From positions 43,029-107,028 of the forward strand of contig CAYTNV010000007.1 of the NCBI GenBank assembly GCA_964439395.1: 64,000 nt of DNA. Direction: 5' to 3'. Made by a program: the position numbers and the translations under genes. Origin of the DNA: JAUUSJ01 sp964439395 (GTDB taxonomy: Bacteria; Bacillota; Clostridia; Lachnospirales; Lachnospiraceae). Shown piece after piece: positions 18,288 through 25,960 of the stretch (positions are counted from its first letter, which is position 1; each line of letters starts with the position of its first letter). The notes beneath the pieces were generated by a model that saw nothing but the letters and a program-made list of their open reading frames with translations, had not been told where the DNA came from and made no database searches.

Positions 18288-19487
18288 CTATTGACTTAAC
18301 AAGCCATAGGAATTTAAAATCATAGGATAAATCTTAAGATCCAATCCTCTATCTTCTTTTTTACTATTATTTTGCCATATTTTACAATCCAATTTTTTCG
18401 ACTCTCTAAGCGGATTAATAGATTGTATCCATATTCCTGTTCTCACATTTTCTATACGATTCCTTGAAATATTGGATTGAGAAAGCGACGAAACAATCAT
18501 TGCCTCCCTTCTGCAAGAAACAAAGGTATTATTATGGATAGATACATTTTTATAAACTTTTGAGCCTGGTATATAGTCAAATCCTATTCCTTGAAATACA
18601 TCTCGAAACGTATTATTTTGTATTAAAATTCGATTGCATGTAAGAGTTTTTACTTTTTCGCCGTCAGAAGAAACAAGCTCCATCGTTCCAAATTTTAAAG
18701 CCTCTCTTTTATAGGAATCTGTCACACTCCTATTTGTATAATATTTAGAAAAAACACAATCTCTAATTATAACATTATCTACACCGTTCATCTCCACATG
18801 ATGACCGCCCATATTATTACAAATTTTCACTCCAATTAACTGAATATTTTTCGCATATGGAAAATAAAGATTACTAAAGGAAGTTGTCACTGCCCCATAA
18901 AGCGTGTCAAAACAATTACCATCAAAGGTTCCGCCCTGTATAATTATATTTTGCTCTTGTTCTATATAGGGAGAGCCCTCCATAAAATTACCACTCATAA
19001 GCATCGGACCTTCCTGAAAATCTCGCACCAAAATTACATCTTTTATAGATAACGAAGTATTACTATAAATATGTATCGTACTTGATAAGTGATACGTTCC
19101 CTCTGGAATCACAACCTTATATGGAATCTCCTTTGTCGCTTTAGTCGCTGCCAAGAGAAATGCTGCCTGTAACTGAGTTGTAATATTGGCTCCATCTTCA
19201 ACATCCAATACTACCTCCATATAAGAACCTTTATTCGTAAGATAGCGACTTTTTGAAGCCAATCTTTCATTCCGCTCTTCCTCGCTCTCTTTCGAATTTT
19301 CCTCCACTAATATATCTTGCTTTAAATTTATATCTTCCTGTGTACTCTGACTTTCTATCTCTAAGTCCTCACCTGACTTCTGATTTTTCTCTACACTCGA
19401 AGCTGCACTCGATATATAACATATATTCTTGTTCATTATACTAAAAATTAGCATTAAAAATAGAATATATAAAAATTTTTTTTTCAT
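18288..19487 (-). CDS. Secreted parallel beta-helix protein, short paralogue
   Basis: A 399-residue protein with a signal peptide (about 1-28) and a charged linker. A right-handed beta-helix region follows (pectate-lyase-like fold) with repeated turns such as GTYHLSSTIHIYSNTSL, NIIIQGGTFDGNC, NVIIRDCVF, RILIQNNTF and VSIHNNTF. It is clearly paralogous to the plus-strand gene at 19799: GGTFDGNC, KICNNMGGHHVE and the IYSNT turn are shared. It ends about 90 residues earlier, lacking the last coils, with an unrelated tail (KIWQNNSKKEDRG). Catalytic residues for polysaccharide lyases cannot be assigned. Binding to or cutting a cell-surface or dietary glycan is the likely class of role. Confidence 0.75.
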   Translation of the reverse strand: MKKKFLYILFLMLIFSIMNKNICYISSAASSVEKNQKSGEDLEIESQSTQEDINLKQDILVEENSKESEEERNERLASKSRYLTNKGSYMEVVLDVEDGANITTQLQAAFLLAATKATKEIPYKVVIPEGTYHLSSTIHIYSNTSLSIKDVILVRDFQEGPMLMSGNFMEGSPYIEQEQNIIIQGGTFDGNCFDTLYGAVTTSFSNLYFPYAKNIQLIGVKICNNMGGHHVEMNGVDNVIIRDCVFSKYYTNRSVTDSYKREALKFGTMELVSSDGEKVKTLTCNRILIQNNTFRDVFQGIGFDYIPGSKVYKNVSIHNNTFVSCRREAMIVSSLSQSNISRNRIENVRTGIWIQSINPLRESKKLDCKIWQNNSKKEDRGLDLKIYPMILNSYGLLSQ

Positions 19488-19798
19488 GCATCCTTCTCCT
19501 TTTGCTTAATCTATTTTTATTTTACTCTACTTTTAAACAAAATACAATCATTTCTATCACTCAATTTTACTTTTCCATTTTTTCTCCACACTGCTATAAA
19601 AATATATAAATCTCTCTCATATTATTTTTATCGTTTAATTTCTTAATCCCATTTTTTGTCACAAACAAGAACGTATTTTCGGTTTATTCTTGCAAATTTC
19701 CCTCAACTATGTTATACTATTAAAAATATCTCTCCCGATACAGTAATTCGCTTTTTAACTTTTAAACTATTTTTCCTAAATATTATTGGAGGAATATT
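19488..19798. other. Divergent promoter region of the beta-helix pair
   Basis: A 311-base A+T-rich gap between the two divergent paralogues. It holds the plus-strand promoter at 19690-19718 and a good AGGAGG site before 19799. For the minus-strand gene only a ribosome site (GGAGAAGG) is clear. Confidence 0.6.
19690..19718 (+). promoter_or_regulatory. Sigma-A promoter of the plus-strand beta-helix gene
   Basis: TTGCAA (19690-19695), exactly 17 bases, TATACT (19713-19718), about 80 bases upstream of the ATG at 19799. Confidence 0.7.
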
Positions 19799-21166
19799 AT
19801 GAAGACAAGACAATTTTTTATTTTATTTGGCAGTTTAATTTTTCTAAATATCGGTATTTTTTATCCAACTAGATTGGTAAAAGCATCCTTTTTCAGCCCT
19901 TTTTCCTCCCAATCCTCACTGGAAAAAACATCTACCAGTTATTCTGTGATTGACAACCAATCCTCTGTCGATATTGTACTTTCTGTAAAGCAAAATTCTG
20001 ATATAGCTAAAGTTCTAAATAAAGCTTTAGCTTTGGCAAGAGATAATGCGACCATCCAAAAACCTTATTATATTACTGTGCCAAGGGGAAGCTATCAGCT
20101 ATCAAAGACAATAAAAATTTACAGTAATACCCATCTTTTTTTAGATGGCGTTTCTCTAAAAAGATGCTTTTCAAAAGGTGCCATGTTAAAATGTGGCAGT
20201 AAAAAATATTCCAAACCAGGTTATGATGCTTATCAAAATATTTCTATTACTGGTGGAACGTTTGATGGAAATTGTGCCAACGGTCCTTACGCCTATTCCT
20301 CCAATACTTTTTCCATGCTTCGTTTTGGACATGCCAGAAATATATCTCTAAATAATATTACGGTTTGCAATAATACAGGAAGTCATCATATTGAGCTAGG
20401 TGGTGTCGATGGAGCCTCCATCACAAACTGTAATTTCTATGGCTATAGACAAGCAGATAATTCTAATAAAACAAAAGCCAAAGAAGCAATTCAAATCGAT
20501 ATTATACATAATTCTGATGTATTTCCTAGCTACGCACCTTATGACGATACTCCTTGCCAAAATATCTCCATTACAGGATGTACTTTTAAAAATTTATCAC
20601 GTGGAATTGGAACGCATAACGCTGTAATTGGAATTTATTATAATGGAATTAGTATTACTCATAATACTTTTGAAGATATTCAAGATCAGGCTATTTTAGC
20701 TTCTTCCTTTAAAAACTCAACTATTATCGATAATACTATATCCTCCGTTGGATGTGGAATACATTTTCGTTATATGACATTTACAACAAAAGGATTCTAT
20801 TTACCAAATGAATATACCAATATTTTATATTTAGACCCTGCTGCCAATACAGTTATTGCAAATAACACTATTTCCACCACACCAGGATCTTATATGGCAA
20901 CAGCCAATGAATCTAGCGCTATTTATATAGAAGGAAGTAATATTTCCAATACTGCTTTTGATGGAAATTATCAAATTTCTAATCTAACTATCCAAAATAA
21001 TATTATCACTGCAAGAGGAAATGGTATTACCCTTGTAAATACTTATAATAGTTTGATTTCTAATAATACAATCACATTAAAATCCTCCAAAAATAAGGCG
21101 GAAGCCGTCTCACAAAAGGATTGTGAAAATAATACAATTAATTTTAATCAGATTATTACAAAATAA
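19799..21166 (+). CDS. Secreted parallel beta-helix protein
   Basis: A 455-residue protein with an N-terminal signal peptide (about 1-30), then a full right-handed beta-helix. Its many coils include YYITVPRGSYQLSKTIKIYS, NISITGGTFDGNCAN, SLNNITVCNNTGSHHIELGG, NISITGCTF, TIQNNIITARGNGITLV and SLISNNTITL. Start: AGGAGGAATATT then ATG. It is the longer of two divergent paralogues and stands alone on the plus strand here. The family includes pectate lyases and other glycan-acting enzymes, but acidic catalytic residues cannot be placed by eye, so the substrate is open. Confidence 0.8.
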   Translation: MKTRQFFILFGSLIFLNIGIFYPTRLVKASFFSPFSSQSSLEKTSTSYSVIDNQSSVDIVLSVKQNSDIAKVLNKALALARDNATIQKPYYITVPRGSYQLSKTIKIYSNTHLFLDGVSLKRCFSKGAMLKCGSKKYSKPGYDAYQNISITGGTFDGNCANGPYAYSSNTFSMLRFGHARNISLNNITVCNNTGSHHIELGGVDGASITNCNFYGYRQADNSNKTKAKEAIQIDIIHNSDVFPSYAPYDDTPCQNISITGCTFKNLSRGIGTHNAVIGIYYNGISITHNTFEDIQDQAILASSFKNSTIIDNTISSVGCGIHFRYMTFTTKGFYLPNEYTNILYLDPAANTVIANNTISTTPGSYMATANESSAIYIEGSNISNTAFDGNYQISNLTIQNNIITARGNGITLVNTYNSLISNNTITLKSSKNKAEAVSQKDCENNTINFNQIITK

Positions 21167-21184
21167 CAATTTCGCAGCCATTTG

Positions 21185-21233
21185 TATATATCATACGCTA
21201 TATTAGACAATCCTATGGCGTATGGTATATATA
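21185..21233. repeat. Inverted repeat between beta-helix and protease genes
   Basis: TATATATCATACGC (21185-21198) and GCGTATGGTATATATA (21218-21233) pair with one mismatch around a 19-base loop. It lies between two convergent genes, so it may help stop transcription from both sides, though no T-run follows. Confidence 0.5.
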
Positions 21234-21336
21234 AACATATCCCCTCGTTCAAACAAAACAATCTAAACATATCCCATAATATCAAAAAATGAAGCATACG
21301 AAACAACCAAATAAATATTCTTTTCAGATATATCAT

Positions 21337-22227
21337 TTATTCACTAAGCAATCTCTTGACATTTAACATTCCCCATCCTTGTTGGTTTTTTGGTATTCCT
21401 AAGTCTATTGCTGACTCATACAATTTCATCTTCACTTCTTTATTTGTATAATTTGGATGTTTTTCTAATAAGAGAGCAATCGCACCACTCACCATTGGTG
21501 TCGCCATCGATGTCCCACTCTTTTTTGTATATCCTAATTTTTCATTTAGACATGATAATATTTTGCCTCCTGGAGCTACAATCTCAGGTTTACAAATACA
21601 GGATAAAGTTGGTCCCCTTCCAGAATATTGTTTTCCATTTTCTTCATCCATCGCACCTACTGTAATTACTTTTCTACTAACTCCTGGAATTGTTACCGAT
21701 CCCTCTCCTGGTCCATTATTTCCCGCTGCTACAACAACTACTAATCCAGCATCCCAAACTTGCTCAATTTTTTGAATTAATAATTTTTCTTCCTGTAAAA
21801 AATTTTTAGCAGATTTTCCAACAGATACATTAATAACACGTAAATTATAACGTTCTCTATAATATAAAATCCAATCTAATGCCCTCAAAACATTTTTTAT
21901 TTTCCCATTTCCTCGACTATCTAATACTTTAAGTGCAATAATATTTGCCCTTGGCGCAATTCCTATATATCCCCCATCTCTCATTCGTCCATTTGACCCA
22001 ATAATTCCTGCCACATGAGTTCCATGCCCATAGTCATCATATAATACTTTTCTACCTCTCACAAAATCTCCAAATGCTACAATTCGATTTCCTCCTCTTG
22101 TAAAATCTTCATGTGGAAAAATTCCTGTATCTAAAATTGCCACTCCTATCCCTTCTCCATAAATTTGTCTACTATGTGCATAATCAAGCTGTATCCATTT
22201 CCTTGAGCAGTCCTCCCCGTACTCCAT
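21337..22227 (-). CDS. Intracellular subtilisin-like serine protease (S8)
   Basis: Peptidase S8 with the complete triad: D33 (AILDTGIF), H68 (YGHGTHVAG) and S240 (GTSMATP), plus the oxyanion Asn in VVAAGNNGPG. There is no signal peptide and no long propeptide, and at about 296 residues it resembles intracellular subtilisins. An upstream in-frame ATG at 22296 would add 23 residues, but the ATG at 22227 has a near-perfect ribosome site (GGAGGAATAAAAATG), so I place the start there. It stands alone downstream of a MITE-like element. Confidence 0.88.
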   Translation of the reverse strand: MEYGEDCSRKWIQLDYAHSRQIYGEGIGVAILDTGIFPHEDFTRGGNRIVAFGDFVRGRKVLYDDYGHGTHVAGIIGSNGRMRDGGYIGIAPRANIIALKVLDSRGNGKIKNVLRALDWILYYRERYNLRVINVSVGKSAKNFLQEEKLLIQKIEQVWDAGLVVVVAAGNNGPGEGSVTIPGVSRKVITVGAMDEENGKQYSGRGPTLSCICKPEIVAPGGKILSCLNEKLGYTKKSGTSMATPMVSGAIALLLEKHPNYTNKEVKMKLYESAIDLGIPKNQQGWGMLNVKRLLSE

Positions 22228-22404
22228 TTTTATTCCTCCAGTCACTTCATGCTTTTTTATAGTATATGCCACTTTAAAATGATATGTCCAGTACATAGAA
22301 GTTCTGCTAAATTAATATTTCTATTTTTTTACATTTTATCTTGATTTTTACATTCATATATGATATGATATATACATCAATCAAATTGATAAATAATTCA
22401 TTTT

Positions 22405-22679
22405 ATATATCTTATTTTGTCAGAGGAAAGAGAATTTTCTTTCTAGTTTCATACTTTCTCCAACACGATTAAATTCTGTATATTTTCATTCCATCCTACA
22501 TAATTTCACTTCACTGTATTCTCGTTAGACAGAATATAATTTCAAATTTATTATCACTTATTGAAGATTGCAGAAATATATATACTTCCAACATATTCTA
22601 ATCGTTGGAATATCTATTATCTTATTTGACAACTATTAAATCTAAAGAAGATCTCTTTCCTCTGACAAGATAAGATATA
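22405..22679. mobile_element. MITE-like element with 28-base inverted ends
   Basis: ATATATCTTATTTTGTCAGA... at 22405-22432 recurs as its inverted complement at 22652-22679 with a single mismatch over about 28 bases (shared core TTGTCAGAGGAAAGAGA). The 219 bases between have no reading frame. A compact non-coding element with terminal inverted repeats fits a non-autonomous transposon. I see no clear target-site duplication. It occupies most of the 22,228-22,871 gap. Confidence 0.45.
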
Positions 22680-22730
22680 TTGATTCGAGCATAGTATATT
22701 TAATCCAGAGTGTAAAAATTATACTCCTAA

Positions 22731-22826
22731 TAAAAAAAGGAGCTATCACAAAAAATATAGAGCAAATATCGTATATTCTACCTTCATCTACTATCTGCTA
22801 TATATTTTTCTGTAATAGCTCTTTCT
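22731..22826 (-). terminator. Long-stem terminator after mecA
   Basis: GAGCTAT (22740-22746) pairs with ATAGCTC (22815-22821), extended by AAAAATATA/TATATTTTT inside. On the minus strand it ends in CC then seven T. It follows the mecA stop at 22872 and shares a layout with the palindromes at 29247 and 37896. Confidence 0.75.
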
Positions 22827-22871
22827 TATTTCTATCCTTTATAATAGTGCTAATTTTATCATGTCAAGAAA

Positions 22872-23612
22872 TTATTGTATTCCTACCATATTACAAAGAG
22901 CAGCTACAGCCTTCTTCTCTAAAATACAAGTATAATGCTCCTCACAATAGCTTTTTTGAATTAATTTATCTGACATAAAATTAGAAAAATCCATCGCTAA
23001 TTCACAACAGACATCAAATTTCTTAACGCTTAACCTTCCCTTTTCTAAAATCAAATAATAAATATTCTCCGCTTCATCTTTATATAAACTACTCTTTATA
23101 TTTTTCTCTATTTTTAATAAACTACAAAATTGTTCAAGATTCTCCATAGAATCAAATTGATAAATACGCATTTTAGTTGCATTATTTTGTCTTCTCTTAG
23201 AGGTATTTTTTTTATTTACATTTTTCTCTTTTTTCTCTAAGTTCTCTATCTCTTCTAGCATACCTTGTAAAATATGTTCAATTTCTTGGTGAGGCAAATT
23301 TTCTGTCTCATCTTCCACTTGTTCCATTGTATGCTTTAAATGATCAATAAACCCTTTCGCTCCATCATCGGGATTATCTGAAAATGTGATAGCAAGACCA
23401 TTTTTAGGAAGTGGCATAATCTGCAGAGAAAATAAATCTCCACGTGTCTCAAAACCAACTTCTTCCTTTGCTTTTTGTATTAAAACATCCATGAAATCAT
23501 GAACCTTATTCTTGTCTCGAAAAAAATCTTCTAAGACAATATTATTTTCTAACATATCCTCTTCCGATAAGATACAACTAATCGTGTTTTCGTCTATCTT
23601 ACGAAATTTCAT
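22872..23612 (-). CDS. mecA: Adaptor protein MecA
   Basis: Adaptor that brings substrates to ClpC/ClpP. The 246-residue protein has the family N-terminal domain (MKFRKIDENTISCILSEEDM; later GDLFSLQIMPLPKNGLAITF), a charged linker (about 105-140) and the C-terminal ClpC-binding domain (about 145-246; RIYQFDSMENLEQFCSLL, SLYKDEAENIYYLI). Start: GAGGTGATTGG then ATG. It follows galM by 28 bases and is probably co-transcribed with it; a strong terminator follows. Confidence 0.88.
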   Translation of the reverse strand: MKFRKIDENTISCILSEEDMLENNIVLEDFFRDKNKVHDFMDVLIQKAKEEVGFETRGDLFSLQIMPLPKNGLAITFSDNPDDGAKGFIDHLKHTMEQVEDETENLPHQEIEHILQGMLEEIENLEKKEKNVNKKNTSKRRQNNATKMRIYQFDSMENLEQFCSLLKIEKNIKSSLYKDEAENIYYLILEKGRLSVKKFDVCCELAMDFSNFMSDKLIQKSYCEEHYTCILEKKAVAALCNMVGIQ

Positions 23613-23640
23613 CCAATCACCTCTATTTTTCCTTTATTCT

Positions 23641-24675
23641 TTAGCAAAAACGATATACAGTTGTAGAATGATATTTTTCTCCCGCTTTCACAATGGTAGA
23701 TGGGAAATTTTCTGTATTACCTGCATTTGGGAAAAATTGCGATTCGGCAGCAATTCCACTATTCTTTTTATACAAAACACCTTTTTTTCCAACCGTATCT
23801 AAGAAATTTCCTGTATAAATCTGAATTCCCGGAGTATCTGTAAAAATTTCCATTTTTCTCTCGCCTAACACTTCTAAATAGCCCACTTTTTCCAAACTTT
23901 TTTCTTTTTTATCTAAGACAAAATTATGATCATAGCCTCCTGCAAAAATCAACTGGTCAAAATCTTCTTCAATTCTAGATCCAATTTCTGTTGGTTTCCT
24001 AAAATCAAATGGTGTTCCATCCACAGAAGCGAATTCACCTGTTGGAAGTGATGTCACTGGAGCAATCGGAGTATATTCATTGGCTTTTATCCATAAAATA
24101 TGATCTAATATATTGCCATCTTCTTGCCCCTTTAAATTAAAATAGGAATGATTTGTAAAGTTCATAATAGTATCTCTATCGCATATACCGTCATACTCAA
24201 TTTTAATTTCATTATCCTCTGTCACAGTATATGTCACAGAAAAGAAAGCTGTTCCTGGAAGACCTTGATCTTTATCTTGACTAGACATTCCAAGTTTTAT
24301 TGTATTATCTGTTACTTCCATTACAGCCCAGATACGAAAACTATACCCATCCTTTCCTCCATGAAGATTATTATTATTTTCATTTTTATCAAGTTGATAG
24401 ACAATATTATCTATTTTTGCGATGCCATCGCCAATTCGATTACTATTTCTTCCTACTGTAGCTCCTAAATAAGCAGATCCACTCTCATATCCCGTCACAT
24501 CATCATATCCTAAAACGACATCTACTATATTTCCATCTTTATCTGGTATAAGAAGCGAAACTAAAGTAGCTCCATAATTTGTCACTGCTGCCTTCATTCC
24601 ATTTTGATTTCCAATTGTATATAAAAATACCTGCTGTCCATCTTTTGTCGTTCCAAATCCTTGTTTCATTTCCAT
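23641..24675 (-). CDS. galM: Aldose 1-epimerase (galactose mutarotase)
   Basis: Interconverts alpha and beta anomers of galactose and other aldoses. The 344-residue protein has the family signature around NNNLHGGKDGYSFR (about 99-112, with the conserved His), NHSYFNLKG (about 171-179, second catalytic His) and GYDHNFVLD (about 248-256). The catalytic Glu is likely in GIAAESQFFPNAG. Start ATG at 24675 with AGAGAGG upstream. No other galactose genes are adjacent. Its leader holds an inverted repeat and a set of direct repeats that may be regulatory. Confidence 0.92.
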   Translation of the reverse strand: MEMKQGFGTTKDGQQVFLYTIGNQNGMKAAVTNYGATLVSLLIPDKDGNIVDVVLGYDDVTGYESGSAYLGATVGRNSNRIGDGIAKIDNIVYQLDKNENNNNLHGGKDGYSFRIWAVMEVTDNTIKLGMSSQDKDQGLPGTAFFSVTYTVTEDNEIKIEYDGICDRDTIMNFTNHSYFNLKGQEDGNILDHILWIKANEYTPIAPVTSLPTGEFASVDGTPFDFRKPTEIGSRIEEDFDQLIFAGGYDHNFVLDKKEKSLEKVGYLEVLGERKMEIFTDTPGIQIYTGNFLDTVGKKGVLYKKNSGIAAESQFFPNAGNTENFPSTIVKAGEKYHSTTVYRFC

Positions 24676-24716
24676 TTTATGTACCTCTCTCCCATTTAAA
24701 CTATAAATATGTAATA

Positions 24717-24766
24717 GGGGAATGTATTATCTTTTGTATTTTTCCTGCAGGTATCTTACATTCCCC
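24717..24766 (-). promoter_or_regulatory. Inverted repeat in galM leader
   Basis: Perfect 10-base arms GGGGAATGTA and TACATTCCCC separated by 30 bases, about 42 bases before the galM start. It could form a leader hairpin or serve as an operator. Confidence 0.5.
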
Positions 24767-24821
24767 ATATTCTTTTGTACTTTAGTATACTTTATCTTTT
24801 GTATTTTATCTTTTGTACTTT
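24728..24821. repeat. Direct repeats TATCTTTTGTATTTT upstream of galM
   Basis: Three copies: 24728-24742, 24793-24807 and 24807-24821 (last with one change), the latter two in tandem at 14-base spacing. Possible regulator binding sites. Confidence 0.4.
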
Positions 24822-24980
24822 TCACTCGAGCTAATTGTAGTATGTCACATATCGTTTTTCCTATTCATTTTCTCGCACATTATTTTAACATAAATGGGAT
24901 TGGTTTAAAAGAGAAAAAAAAGAAAAATTATATTTTCATAGAATATTTTTAACTAAAACTCATTTTTTGTAAATTTTGAA

Positions 24981-25024
24981 AAAAAATAAGTGAGAGTATC
25001 TTTTTTCTTAAGACACTCTCACTT
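24981..25024 (-). terminator. Terminator hairpin in non-coding region
   Basis: AAGTGAGAGT (24988-24997) and ACTCTCACTT (25015-25024), with a T-run on the minus strand only. No gene ends before it on the minus strand, so it would end a transcript arising within 25,025-25,960. Confidence 0.6.
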
Positions 25025-25095
25025 TATACTGTTTCCTCCAATGGACTAACCTTCCTTCTGTATGAATTTTATGAATCTCGCTTTAAATTTTATCT

Positions 25096-25345
25096 TATAC
25101 ATTTCTTTTCTTAAGTTGACGCTCCCCATATATCGAAATTAGGGGTTTTACGTCCTCAGGGATAAATATGGAGAATCATTTATCTTCTATACCTTTATCT
25201 TCCCAACGGTCTATACCTCTCTTTTCTTAAATTTGGTTCCGCTTTTTACTTATGCTTTTGGTGGTCTGTACCTTCCTTTTCTTAGATTCTTTTCTTATTT
25301 TTTAACTTATGTTTTTGGTGGTCCGTACCTCCTTTTCTTAAATTT
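25096..25345 (-). repeat. Degenerate purine-rich tandem repeats
   Basis: On the minus strand AAGAAAAGGAGGTACGGACC is followed by ACCAAAAACATAAGT and recurs, with changes, 57 bases further on. Shorter relatives (AAGAAAAGAGAGGTATAGAC and AAGAAAAGAAATGTATAAG) follow. Each unit contains a ribosome-site-like core but no start codon, and frames break between units. I see no gene. Function unknown. Confidence 0.5.
25116..25160 (+). mobile_element. Solo IS605/TnpB-type right-end hairpin (relic)
   Basis: TTGACGCTCCCC, an 8-12 base loop region, AGGGG and TTTTACGTCC. This has the layout of the right-end/omegaRNA 3' hairpin of IS200/IS605-family (IS1341-type) elements, with CCCC (25124-25127) pairing to GGGG (25142-25145). 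No tnpB is present. Compare the two at 51.8-52.0 kb. Confidence 0.45.
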
Positions 25346-25960
25346 TTTTCTTATAATACTTATCTTTTAAAATTTTGTTAATCTTCCTCTCTATAATGAA
25401 ACGTCTATAGGAAACCTATGATTAAATTAAAATTTTAAAAATTCAGTTTTTAAATATTTTATATTCTTGAAATCTGTCGACATCTCTCTTTTCTTGTTTG
25501 TTATGAGTTTATTATAGACTATCTTTTTGAGTTTGTCAAGTTATTTTTTTATATTTTTTATTTTTTCTGATTATTTTTTGTTTTTCTTTTTAATTTCTGT
25601 ACTTTATCAGTCTTAACCCTCACACTTTCTGAGCATACCATATTTTATAATATACATTAATATACATTCATATAAGCATATAGTTTTACTAAATAATAAG
25701 CTATAATTAATACAGTTTTGAAAATATTAGTCTCATTTTTATGTTTGAATTTGAAACTTTTCTATTGACAGTTTCATTTTTGGGTGTTAAAATGATACTA
25801 AAGTTAGAGCTATTAAACTCATATTTATATCATAAATTTTTATATCATAACAAAATTCTTTCTTTAATTTCACAATTTAGACTTTTATGCATACCTGCAT
25901 ATACTGCATAGCTATAAAAATATACAGTGAAAATATGATATAAAAAAGAAAGGAGCATTT
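25346..25960. other. Non-coding leader region of the metal ATPase
   Basis: A very A+T-rich gap holding the consensus promoter at 25765-25793, then a leader of about 160 bases with a doubled TTTATATCATAA (about 25820-25855) and a GCAT-rich palindromic patch near 25888-25912. No gene or known riboswitch is seen. Confidence 0.5.
25765..25793 (+). promoter_or_regulatory. Sigma-A promoter of the metal ATPase
   Basis: TTGACA (25765-25770), 17 bases, TAAAAT (25788-25793). About 160 bases of leader precede the ATG at 25961. Confidence 0.75.

Noticed and set aside
21148..21336. 62-codon hydrophobic minus-strand frame directly after the protease gene
   Set aside because: It lacks a ribosome site, runs through the inverted repeat at 21185-21233 and overlaps the 3' end of the beta-helix gene. 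Hydrophobicity is expected by chance in A+T-rich sequence.
25096..25345. CRISPR array at the tandem repeats
   Set aside because: The repeats are degenerate, only two copies are close, spacers are not unique and equal, and no cas gene is present.
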